A stretch of 64,000 bases of DNA from JBBECJ01 sp963763325. GTDB lineage: Bacteria > Chloroflexota > Chloroflexia > Thermomicrobiales > CFX8. Below are positions 19,513 to 28,492 of this stretch, piece after piece. Below the pieces are notes generated by a model that was given only the letters and a program-made list of their open reading frames with translations, made no database searches and was not told where the DNA came from. The stretch lies in NCBI GenBank assembly GCA_963763325.1, contig CAVXOL010000023.1, positions 310,001 through 374,000 of the forward strand. Reading direction: 5' to 3'. Position 1 is the first letter of the stretch; every line of letters begins with the position of its first letter. Made by a program: the position numbers and the translations under genes.

Positions 19513-22500
19513 ATGGTTGCTGACCCAACGCGTGCTCGAATGCGAACCGTTGCGCCGCCGATGCCGGAGGGCACGCCGCTCGATGCGGAGCCGATCCGTC
19601 CGGGAGCGCACGAGCGCCGTGGAGAAGGGCTACGCGTCACGCGTGCCTTTACCCGGGCCGGACAGGATCCATACGACACGATCGAGTGGGCCAACCGTTC
19701 CTCGCGGATTGCCAACACGGACGGCTCGGTCGTCTTCGAGATGAAGGACGCCGAGATCCCGGCAGGCTGGTCGCAGGTCGCCGCCGACATCATGATCTCC
19801 AAGTACTTCCGCAAGGCTGGCGTCCCGCAGTACGACGCCGACGGCGAGCCGCTGCTCAACGCGGACGGTACGCCAGTGACCGGCCCGGAGCAATCGGCCA
19901 GGCAGGTCATCGACCGGCTGGCCGGCACCTGGCGCTGGTGGGGCGAGCAGTACAATTACTTCGCATCCGATGACGACGCCGACGCCTTCGAGGACGAGCT
20001 GAAGTACATGCTCGTCCATCAGATGGCGGCGCCGAACTCGCCGCAGTGGTTCAACACCGGCCTGCATTGGGCCTACGGCATCACCGGCCCGAGCCAGGGC
20101 CACACCTACGTCGACCCGAAGACGGCGCGGATGATGCGCTCGCCCGACTCCTACTCCCGGCCAACCCCGCACGCCTGCTTCATCCAGCGCGTTGACGACG
20201 ACCTGGTCGGCGACGGCGGCATCTTCGACCTCGTCACCCGCGAGGCGCGCGTCTTCAAGTACGGCTCCGGGACCGGCTCCAACTTCTCGTCGATCCGCGC
20301 CGAGGGCGAAAAGCTCTCCGGCGGCGGCACCTCATCGGGTCTGATGAGCTTCCTGAAGGTCTTCGACCGTGCCGCAGGCGCGATCAAGATCGGGCGGCAC
20401 GACCCGGCGGGCGGCCAAGATGGTCGTCCTCAACATGGACCACCCCGACATCGAGACGTTCATCAACTGGAAGGCCGAGGAGGAGAAGAAGGTCCAGGCG
20501 TTGATCGACGCCGGCTACTCGTCCGACTTCAACGGCGAGGCCTACGCGACCGTCTCCGGCCAGAACTCGAACAACTCGGTCCGCGTCACCCATGAGTTCA
20601 TGGAAGCTGTCCGCAACGACGCCGACTGGGACCTGACCTGGCGGACGACCGGCGAGGTGGCCCGCACCGTCAAGGCGCGCGACCTCTGGAAGCAGGTCGG
20701 CCGAGGCCGCCTGGGCCTGCGCCGACCCCGGCGTCCAGTTCGACACGACCATCAACGACTGGCACACCAGCCCGGCATCGGGACGCATCAACGCCAGCAA
20801 CCCGTGCAGCGAGTACATCTTCCTCGACGACACGGCCTGCAACCTGGCCTCGCTGAACCTGATGACGTTCTACGACGCCGACACCAACCAGTTCCGCGTC
20901 GGCGACTACCGGCACGCGATCCGGCTCTGGACGATCGTGCTGGAGATCAGCGTCCTGATGGCGCAGTTCCCGTCAGAGGAGATCGCGCGCCAGTCGTACA
21001 ACTTCCGCACGCTTGGCCTCGGCTACGCCAACCTCGGCTCACTGCTGATGACGATGGGCCTGCCCTACGACTCCGAAGAGGGCCGCACGATCTCGGCTGC
21101 TCTGACGGCGATCCTGACCGGCGAGTCGTACGCCGCCTCGGCCGAGATGGCCGGTCAGCTCGGCGCGTTCCCCGGCTACGGCGAGAACCGCGAGCACATG
21201 CTGCGCGTGATCCGCAACCATCGCCGGGCCGCCTGGAACGCGCCGGTCGGTGAGTACGAGCAACTGGCCGTCCCGCCAGTCTCGATCAACCCGGAGTTCT
21301 GCCCGGACAACCTGCTGCAAGGCCGCCCGCCACGCCTGGGACCGCGCGCTGCTGCTCGGCAACGAGCACGGCTACCGCAACGCCCAGACGACGCTGCTCG
21401 CGCCGACCGGCACGATCGGCCTGCTGATGGACTGCGACACGACCGGCGTCGAGCCGGACTTCGCGCTGGTGAAGTTCAAGAAGCTGGCCGGCGGCGGCTA
21501 CTTCAAGATCGCCAACCAGTCGATCGCGCCAGCCCTCAAGAACATGGGCTACAGCCAGGCGCAGCAGGACGACATCCTGCGCCACGTTCTCGGCACGATG
21601 ACGCCTCGACGGCGCGCCGCACATCAACGCCGACTCGCTGCGGCTGAAGGGCCTCACCGACGACGACATCGCCAAGATCGAGGCGGCGCTGCCCGGCGTC
21701 TTCGAGCTGCCGTTCGCCTTCAACGTCTGGACGCTCGGTGAGGACGCGCTGACCCGGCTCGGCCTGACGAAGTCGCAGTGGTCGAAGCCCGGCTTCAACC
21801 TGCTGCGGGCGATCGGCTTCACCCAGCAGCAGATCGACGAGGCCAACGACGTCGTCTGCGGCATGCAGACGATCGAGGGCGCGCCGCACCTGAAGGACGA
21901 GCACCTGCCGGTCTTCGACTGCGCCAACACCTGCGGCAAGCACGGCAAGCGCTACATCCACTACATGGGCCACGTCCGGATGATGGCCGCCGCCCAGCCG
22001 TTCCTCTCCGGCGCGATCTCGAAGACGATCAACCTGCCGAACGAGGCGACGATCGACGACATCGAGCAGGCGTATCACGAGTCGTGGCGGCTCGGCATCA
22101 AGGCGATCGCGCTCTACCGCGACGGCTCGAAGTCCTCGCAGCCGCTCTCGTCCAAGTCGGACAGCAAGGCCGAGAAGGAAGACGACGCGTCTCAGGACGA
22201 GATCAAGCGCCTCAAGGCCGAGCTGGCCGAGATGAAGAAGATCGCGGCTCAAGTCGAGCCATCCAACCCGAACGCGCCGGTCGTCACCCGCACGCATGCC
22301 TTCCGCCCAACCCGGCGGCTGATGCCGGCCAAGCGGCGCGGCTTCACCCAGGAAGCGCGAGTCGCCGGCCACAAGATCTACCTGCGGACCGGCGAGTACG
22401 AAGACGGCACCCTTGGCGAGGTCTTCATCGACCTCCACAAGGAGGGCGCGACGATGCGCTCGCTGATGAACTGCCTTGCGATCGCCGTCTCGAAGGGCCT

Positions 22501-23098
22501 GCAGTACGGCGTCCCGCTCCAGGAGTTCGTCGACACCTTCACCTTCACGCGCTTCGAGCCGCAAGGCATGGTCGACGGCCACCCGAACATCAAGCTCTCG
22601 ACCTCGCTCGTGGACTACGTCTTCCGCGTCCTCGGCCTGGAGTACCTCGGCCGGACCGACCTCGTCCAGGTCCCGCCGCCAACCGAGCCGCTGCCGGAGC
22701 AGGTCGAACTACCGTTCACATCAGCGTCATCCTCAGCCGCACCGATCGCCGCCGCGCCGGTCGTGAGCCAGCCGGCGACGAACGGCAACGGCACCAGCAA
22801 TGGACACAAGAACGGGACAAACGGCACGAGCGCCGCAAAGAACGGCACCCACGCCCCGGCAGCAGTCGAGGCGCAGGCACAGGCACAGACCGCCGAACCG
22901 CTCGCCTCGGTCGCCGTCGCGACCGAATCATCCGAACCGGAATCCGGCGCAATCGCGATGGCCGACGGCGGCCTCAGCGCCCAACTGGCCGGCATGATGG
23001 GCGACGCCCCATTCTGCGACGTCTGCGGCCACATCACCGTCCGCAACGGCGCCTGCTACAAGTGCCTCAACTGCGGCAACAGCCTCGGCTGCTCGTAA
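19513..23098 (+). CDS. nrdJ: Adenosylcobalamin-dependent (class II) ribonucleotide reductase, four frameshifts
   Basis: Reduces ribonucleotides to deoxyribonucleotides with a B12 radical. ATG 19513 follows AGGGGAG. Landmarks in order: PTPHACFIQRVDDDL (first redox cysteine), the loop GTGSNFSSIRAEGEKLSGGG, ASNPCSEYIFLDDTACNLAS (finger-loop active-site cysteine), LLAPTGTIGLLMDCDTTGVE, and CANTCGKHGKRYIHYMGH. The C-terminal third has a Lys/Glu coiled segment, a TSCPD-like domain, an Asn/Gly-rich linker and a zinc-ribbon tail (CDVCG, CYKCLNCG). Frame changes fall near 20392, 20698, 21318 and 21605; at least three are explained by one extra G or C. Intact length is about 1190 aa, within the vitamin-B12-type range. 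As probably the cell's main reductase it should be functional, so the breaks look like sequence errors. Confidence 0.93.
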
Positions 23099-23104
23099 CC
23101 TCGC

Positions 23105-23163
23105 ACACTCCTCTCCCTCCTCCCTTCCCAGGCTGCCCGGCTCCCGAAAGGGGGCCGGGTTGC
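23105..23163 (+). terminator. Terminator of nrdJ: pyrimidine tract, GC hairpin, GTTT
   Basis: After a C/T-rich run (23105-23130), CCCGGCTCCC (23136-23145) pairs with GGGGGCCGGG (23150-23159) around GAAA, followed by TTGCCGTTT. A stop-proximal, strong, tetraloop-capped hairpin. The same layout recurs at 36.65 kb. Confidence 0.75.
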
Positions 23164-23353
23164 CGTTTACAGGTAATGTTTGCGAATAGGAACGGTAGCG
23201 GCTGGTTCAGTCAGAATCGTCTATGGCAGTTGAAGGTCAGATGCTGTTATGCAGCTTCGGCGACAAGCAGCCGAATGACGCGACCGAGCATCAGGACGAA
23301 AAGGGAGAAATGCACGCCTGCCAGAACCCCGACCACAATCCCGACGCGTTCAC

Positions 23354-24122
23354 TCAGGACGCAGTGTGCGGGACAATCTCCGATTCGCTCGCGGATCTGC
23401 TGAAGGATATCGGATGTTTCGGTAGTCCGGATACGAGGTGCGTCGGGAGGACGGGAGTTTAGTTGAACGCTATCAAAATCGTAGTATCCGTAGGTCGCGA
23501 AGTGCGTGATGTTGACAGATGCGGGCTTGGGGCGTCGAGTCGAAGCTAACACGTAGCCGAACGGCGGATAGTGATCTCCGAGAAGATCTGAATGTCGCCT
23601 TTGGTCAAGTCGATCTTGCCAGCAACACTCTGTGAGCGCACTGTAACGTAGTTGTAATACACATAGAGTCGGTATTGGGGTGGAGATAACGCCGCTCCTT
23701 GTTTAGCACGAAGGCCACCAACTCCGGGTGCACTCGTGGAAGCGATCACTGTTGACCGAGAAGAACATCGTGATGATCTGCTTGATCACGCGCAGCGGGA
23801 ATACGTGGTAAGGTGGATCAATGAGGGTTTGCCGTCCGATGCCGCCATTACCTCAAGCGCACGAACGGTCCAGCGCCGAGAACTCGGAACCGTACCAGTG
23901 TCCTGTTAGTGCGTTGCAGCGCTCGCATAGGTGTAGTCACCCATTCCTTTGCGCTGCAGCCTGCCTTCGGTAGCGGAGCGCCGGACGGATATTGAATGCT
24001 TGGGCGTCCGAGACCATGACCACTGGGCGTCGACCCTGGACAGCCTTCGGAGGAACGTGCTCAAACGAGAGAGGGCCGTACGTTCCGCAGAAGTGGCAAG
24101 TACCCTTGTGTGATGCTGACAT
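23354..24122 (-). pseudogene. HNH-like zinc-finger family protein, several frameshifts
   Basis: ATG 24120-24122 (MSASHKGTCHFCGTYG) opens a protein with CHFCG and LSFEHVPPKA, a Cys2/EHVPPK signature seen in HNH-endonuclease-like proteins. The second cysteine pair reads LCERCNALTGHWYG in another frame near 23900. Further matching pieces, each in a shifted frame, are RVIKQIITMFFSVN, HPELVAFVLNKERR, YRLYVYYNYVTVRS, SEITI/PPFGYVLASTRRP and a C-terminal PVLPTH, ending at TGA 23354-23356. At least four indels are needed for a protein of about 255 aa. The pieces keep the correct order and spacing. Function unknown; the family was recognised by pattern only. Confidence 0.5.
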
Positions 24123-24405
24123 TTCCAGGACCTTCAGCGTGCATGGCGGATCTCCCTTCAGTGTACGTTCACCTCGGATAGTATACGTAACGAGGCAATC
24201 ACTTGTCTATGCCGACATTCGGAAACGTACGTAGCATTTGCTAGATAGAACGCGATGGCGTCAGGCTCAACATCCATCGCTTGCCGCCGCGATCGCACGC
24301 TACGATCGAGATGGCGTATCACACGGGATCGCGAAGGGGAATAGCGCGCGAGACGTGAACGCATTTGGCAGGTTGGAACCTGCCAAGATGCAACCGCAAC
24401 GAGAC

Positions 24406-25212
24406 CTACCGACCGTACGAGGCGAGGTAGGGCAGCGCGCCGGGATACGTCCAGATGTTGATGGAGTTGCCGTCCGGGTCCCAGAGGTGGAAGACGCGCA
24501 GCGTCTGGCCGCTGATCGGGGATGGGTCGAAGCCCTGCGCGGTGACCCAGGCATGCGCTTCATCAATGCCGAGTGTCAGGAAGTACGGACGGGCGTAGGC
24601 GTCGGTGCGCCCGTGAAAAGACTCGGCAGACTTTTGCTCCAGCCAGACCGGCAGATAGTCGCCCAACGTCATACGTGCGTGGCCATCCGAGGCTCCGTCG
24701 GCCGACACCACCATGCCGAGGTTGCGGCTGTACCAGTCGACGCTCGCGGCGAGATTGCTGATGCCGATCCTGGGCGATGCGTAGCCGGTAAATCGGGCGT
24801 CTGACGACTCGCTTGGTGTGGCAACAGCGGTCAGACGGGTTCCTTCGAGGTCGTAGAAGTCGAAGGCATGGCCCATCGCGTCGTTGAGGTCAATCCACGT
24901 CACGCGGACGCCCTCGGCAGTCAGCGCGGCGTGGGTCGCTTCGACGTCCGGGCAGGCGAGGCACAGGCGGACTGGCGACTCGCGAACGGCGTGGGTGCTG
25001 TCACCCCAGACATTGTCGCTCTCGCCGCCAGCGACCGACACGAGTGGAATCGCCTGCGAGCCGGGGAAGCGTAAGAGCGTCTGCCCTTCGGCTTGCTGGT
25101 CCCAGGCGACTGTTAGCCCCAGATGCCGGCAATACCAGTTGACGGCTTCCTGACGGTCGCCGGTCACCCCGATATGCCCACCCTCAAAGCGCAGGAAACG
25201 CCGCTCAGTCAT
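24406..25212 (-). CDS. VOC family protein with two glyoxalase-like domains
   Basis: 268 aa; two vicinal-oxygen-chelate modules, residues about 8-125 and 140-265. Metal-ligand-type positions are seen in GGHIGVTGDRQEAVNWYCRH and ISNLAASVDWYSRNLG at the module starts, and in FDFYDLEGTRL and FHLWDPDGNSINIW at their ends. It could be a glyoxalase, dioxygenase or resistance protein; the substrate cannot be told. It begins at 25212 (MTERRFLRFEGG) and runs away from the IS element. Confidence 0.85.
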   Translation of the reverse strand: MTERRFLRFEGGHIGVTGDRQEAVNWYCRHLGLTVAWDQQAEGQTLLRFPGSQAIPLVSVAGGESDNVWGDSTHAVRESPVRLCLACPDVEATHAALTAEGVRVTWIDLNDAMGHAFDFYDLEGTRLTAVATPSESSDARFTGYASPRIGISNLAASVDWYSRNLGMVVSADGASDGHARMTLGDYLPVWLEQKSAESFHGRTDAYARPYFLTLGIDEAHAWVTAQGFDPSPISGQTLRVFHLWDPDGNSINIWTYPGALPYLASYGR

Positions 25213-25294
25213 TCGGTCATCAGCCTGTCAGTCGGGTCAGCAATCAGTCAATACGCGTCACGCGTCACGCGTCACTCAACGACGATCGTGCCGG

Positions 25295-25320
25295 ATGGGA
25301 CGAGGAACCGATACACCCCA
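25295..25320. repeat. 26-bp direct repeat flanking the IS element, left copy
   Basis: Identical to 26751-26776. It begins ATGGGACGAGG and ends ACACCCCA. It is part of the coding sequence of the interrupted MBL-fold gene (residues VYRFLVP), so it is most simply a target-site duplication. Confidence 0.85.
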
Positions 25321-26750
25321 TACGCATCAAGCGTAGCCTCCCAGCGTCGGATCGAGGAGGAGTTGATAGGTATTGGGATGTGTGCTGCGGCGATTCATCC
25401 GGGTCCCTGATGTCAGGCAGCGTTGCACGGTGGTGAGCACGCGGACGAGGTGCGCTGGCGCGGTCAAACTGGTGGCAATCCCCATGACATGGCTACGGAC
25501 GACCTGCGCCAGCTTGACCAGACTCCGTGCCGGATCGGCCCAGGCAGCCGTGAGGATCACCCAATGCTGAATGACGACCCCGATCAGTTTCGCTAAGACC
25601 TCACAGTGGATGCGTGCGGGCTGTCGGGAGCGCGAGGTGTCTACCAGGGCATGGCTTTTCCAGAGCTTGAAGAGCAACTCGATCTGCCAGCGGGCACGCG
25701 CCAGCACGACCGCCTCGGCCAGTGAGAGCTGCTCGGCCGGGACATTGGTGGCATAGATGCTCCAGTCGGCCAGTGCCAACCGGTCGTCACTGATCGGCGC
25801 GGGATGCCCTGGCCGTTTGCGCGCCGCGTCCCGGCGCAGCCGTTCGCGCCGGTCCTCGGCTACCTCGGCCGGGACGCGCACTGCCAGCAACCTGGCCGGG
25901 ATGCGTGCACGAGCGCCCAGGAGGACGACGAGTTCCACGCGGTCGGTCGCCTGGCTGGCCAGGAACGTGGACTGGTCCCACCGCTGGCCATCAGCAGTCG
26001 TGATATGCGTCTGGGCGTTGATGCGCGTCAGCCAGTAGCCGCCATCGGCTGCGATGGTCGCCAGCCGCGCCAGCGTGACCAGACCGAGATCGCCCATCCA
26101 CAGACTCCCCGTTGGGAGCGGATCGGCCGCATGGGGAACGGAGCGGTCATGGGTCCGGCCGCTGGCCAGGCGTGGTCCGTCCAGCCGACCGGCCAACAGG
26201 TTCAGCCGGGCACTGAGCTTGAGGGCCGCCCGGCCCGCCTCGCCGCTACCTCCACACCCTGGCCAGGTGTCGGCTAACTCCTTGGGCAACGTGATGGTCG
26301 AGGTATCCTGGATATAGACACCGGTGAAGCGCTCCAACAGTGGGATGGCGACCGGATCGGCCGTCACGATCTGCTCGACTGCGTGTTCCAGCACGGCCTG
26401 TAAGGTGGTGGCGAATGCCGTCGTGAAGCGTTGGTCAATCGCCTGCGCACTGACCGGCACACCACAGGCTGCCGCCATCTGCGCCAGTCCTCCAACGTGG
26501 CTGCTGGCTCACGCAGGACGCCGAGCACCAGCGTCTGGACCAGCGAACTGCCGGTAAACTTCCCTTGCCGTTTGATACAGCGTCCGCGTGCCACCCGGTT
26601 CGGGACCGTCTCCAACACCTCCCTCAGGCACGCAGCCACCTCGCGTATACCGACATCTCCAAGCTCCTGTTCGGGTTGAGCGTCGGCTTCAGCACCACGT
26701 ACTCTCCACAGGAGCTTGGTTGTGTCACCAGAGAATCCTTAGTTGATGGT
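25321..26750 (-). mobile_element. IS4-type insertion sequence, 1430 bp
   Basis: The element is bounded by two exact 26-bp direct repeats. The transposase stop codon is only 6 bp from the left end. The ends share just CATCAA near the tips (TACGCATCAA; ACCATCAA on the other strand), so terminal inverted repeats are weak or short. It is inserted near the 3' end of the MBL-fold gene, whose original last residues (SGTIVVE) lie beyond the left repeat at 25273-25294. Confidence 0.8.
25327..26639 (-). CDS. IS4-family DDE transposase, one frameshift
   Basis: Cuts and joins the element's ends. The main frame (25327-26478) holds a first catalytic Asp region (GVYIQDTSTITLP), the second in TADGQRWDQSTFLAS or WMGDLGLVTLARL, and the C-terminal Glu motif ARWQIELLFKLWKSHALVD (Y/W-x6-E-x6-K type). 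The N-terminal 70 residues are in the neighbouring frame (26480-26639: VAACLREVLETVPNRVARGR), so one indel lies near 26480. The start is uncertain; GTG 26637-26639 is possible, with open frame upstream to about 26720. About 440 aa in total, the family's usual length. Confidence 0.85.
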
Positions 26751-27549
26751 ATGGGACGAGGAACCGATACACCCCAATGTCATGGATGTCGGCAGTCACA
26801 TTCTCGACGCCGATCAGCATCGACTCCTGCGATGGGGTCGTGACACCCTTCCAGACCTGCTCGTAGGCGGCGTGGTAGTCGCGCAACTCGTCGGGCGTGA
26901 TCGGGTCACCGTGGCAGATGAAGATATGGTCGGCGTGCTCGGCCAGTTCGACGATCTTGGCCAGCGATGTCCGGTAGGAGACCGGGTCGCTGCCGACAAG
27001 GCAGAGAAGCATCCGGCCGAGGTTGACGGCATCGCCAGTGAAGAGCGCACGGGCTTCGCGATCGAGCAGCGACACGCCACCTGGCGAGTGGCCCGGCGTC
27101 TCGTAGACCTCAAGCGTCCGGCCGCCGAGGTCGATCCTGTCTCCCTCGCGGATCATGCCGGTCGGCTCGACACCGGGGATGTGGGCTGTCGCGCGGTCGA
27201 ACTCGTCCGGCCACGCGTACTCGCTCTCGTCCCAGCGGGCCAGCGCGCCGAGCAGGGCCGCGTTGTCGACACCACCGCGCAGGGCATCGGCGTCCTTCGG
27301 GTGAATCAGAACTCGCTCGAAGGCGTAGCTACTACCGACATGGTCCCAGTGGCCGTGGGTCTGGACGACGAGCGGTTCGCGGCTTGACGCTGACCTTACG
27401 ACGCCCGCGAAATCACCGACACCCATCCCAGTGTCGAGGATAGCGACATCGCGCGTGCCTTCGATCAGGAACGACTTGACCAGTGGCTCCTGGACCCAGC
27501 CGATGCCGTCCCGCTCCCAGTGGACTTCAAACCACGGCTTGCCTGCCAT
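26725..27549 (-). CDS. MBL-fold metallohydrolase, C-terminus replaced by IS sequence
   Basis: Metallo-beta-lactamase-fold hydrolase, probably binding two metals. ATG 27547-27549 lies behind AGAGGAG. Motifs: THGHWDHVG (HxHxDH), ETPGHSPGG, LFTGDAV and CHGDP. After IGVYRFLVP the frame runs through the 26-bp repeat into the IS and adds YHQLRILW before a stop, replacing the original SGTIVVE. The change touches only the last eight residues, so activity may survive. It is 74 bp downstream of the second redoxin gene on the same strand, probably one transcription unit. Substrate unknown. Confidence 0.88.
   Translation of the reverse strand: MAGKPWFEVHWERDGIGWVQEPLVKSFLIEGTRDVAILDTGMGVGDFAGVVRSASSREPLVVQTHGHWDHVGSSYAFERVLIHPKDADALRGGVDNAALLGALARWDESEYAWPDEFDRATAHIPGVEPTGMIREGDRIDLGGRTLEVYETPGHSPGGVSLLDREARALFTGDAVNLGRMLLCLVGSDPVSYRTSLAKIVELAEHADHIFICHGDPITPDELRDYHAAYEQVWKGVTTPSQESMLIGVENVTADIHDIGVYRFLVPYHQLRILW
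26751..26776. repeat. 26-bp direct repeat flanking the IS element, right copy
   Basis: Exact match to 25295-25320, at the right boundary of the IS inside the MBL-fold gene. Confidence 0.85.
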
Positions 27550-27622
27550 CTGTGCTCCTCTCGTCTCCCTCGGTTCGATGTCGAAGCATCGTAGCGCAGA
27601 TGGCAGGCAGAGTGGGATGATC

Positions 27623-28400
27623 TCATGCCCAGGGCACCGGGCAACCATCTGGCCCACAGATGCCGGCCGCGATCTCGGCCTCTCTCTCCTGCTTCAGTTG
27701 CACGCGTTGCCAGTCCCAGTCGATGACAGGGTGGAACTTCTCAGGATATTTGGCGACCCAGATCTGCTTGCGAATCACGAGGTTCTCCGGATCAAGCCGT
27801 AGCGCGTCCTGCCACTCATGCAGCGCTGCATCCCGTTGCCCGGTCGAGTCGAGCAGGCGTCCCAATCGGAGCTTCGTATCAACCAGTTCGCGTTCGATTG
27901 CGCCAAGGATATAAGCAGGACTCCGAGACTGGACTCTGACCCGGATCCTCGCCACGCAGAAAGCGCTCAACAACGGCAACATCATCCGGCTTGTCGATCG
28001 AGAATCCGCCATATTTCGCCCAGCGGATCGTTCCATCGACATCGATCAGGACGCCGTTCGGGACAACCTTGAAGCCCAGCCGGGTGCTCAGTTCACCGTG
28101 CTCGTCAACGACGGTCGGGAAGCTGGCTCCCGCGACATCGACGAACGGACGGGCGGCTTCCGCCCCGGTGTGCTCCATCGCAATTGAGACCAGCTCGAAG
28201 TCGGTTCCGGCGTGCTCTTGATAGAAGTGCTGCCACCCGGGCAGTTGTTCCCGGCAGCCTCACCACGATCCCCAGAAGTACAGCAACAGCCGCTTGCCAC
28301 GCAGATCCTGAATGGCAAGTGAACCACCGTCGAGCCGGGGCAGGATGACGTTCGGAAATGTCTCGCCAATCTCGGGCGGTCGCCGCTGTGCTTGTCACAT
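27623..28400 (-). CDS. Thioredoxin-like (TlpA/ResA-type) redoxin, candidate selenoprotein, with C-terminal TPR-like region
   Basis: Thiol-disulfide oxidoreductase. The frame reads PEIGETFPNVILPRLDGG, LLLYFWGSW, then TGA (28260-28262), then GCREQLPGWQHFY. The TGA stands at the first catalytic residue, giving W-U-G-C in place of W-C-x-C. The fold continues with GASFPTVVDEHGEL and FKVVPNGVLIDVDG (cis-Pro loop VVPNG). A frameshift near 27920 leads to a TPR-like C-terminus (HEWQDALRLDPENLVIRK) ending CGPDGCPVPWA. A hairpin fitting a bacterial SECIS follows the TGA. AAGGAG precedes ATG 28398-28400, but that ATG is followed at once by TGA; a GTG two bases on (28396-28398) would need an indel. The 5' end is therefore unresolved. 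Confidence 0.75.
28230..28244 (-). promoter_or_regulatory. SECIS-like hairpin of redoxin 2
   Basis: On the mRNA, CUGCC-CGGGU-GGCAG forms a 5-bp stem with a 5-nt loop that has G at position 2. An internal loop (CAA/CAC) and GAA/UUC pairing extend it below. The loop begins 20 nt after the UGA. This satisfies the usual bacterial SECIS rules on loop G and distance. Confidence 0.6.
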
Positions 28401-28492
28401 TCAATCTCCTTCGAGTTGGTGCTGTCTGACTCATGCGTCGTGATGTCGCCTGACCGTTGATCCCATGTGTGATGTCACACTCGTTGTGCGGG

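Noticed and set aside
21536..22582. Open frame of 348 codons antisense to nrdJ
   Set aside because: Shadow of the reductase reading frame; no ribosome site or motif.
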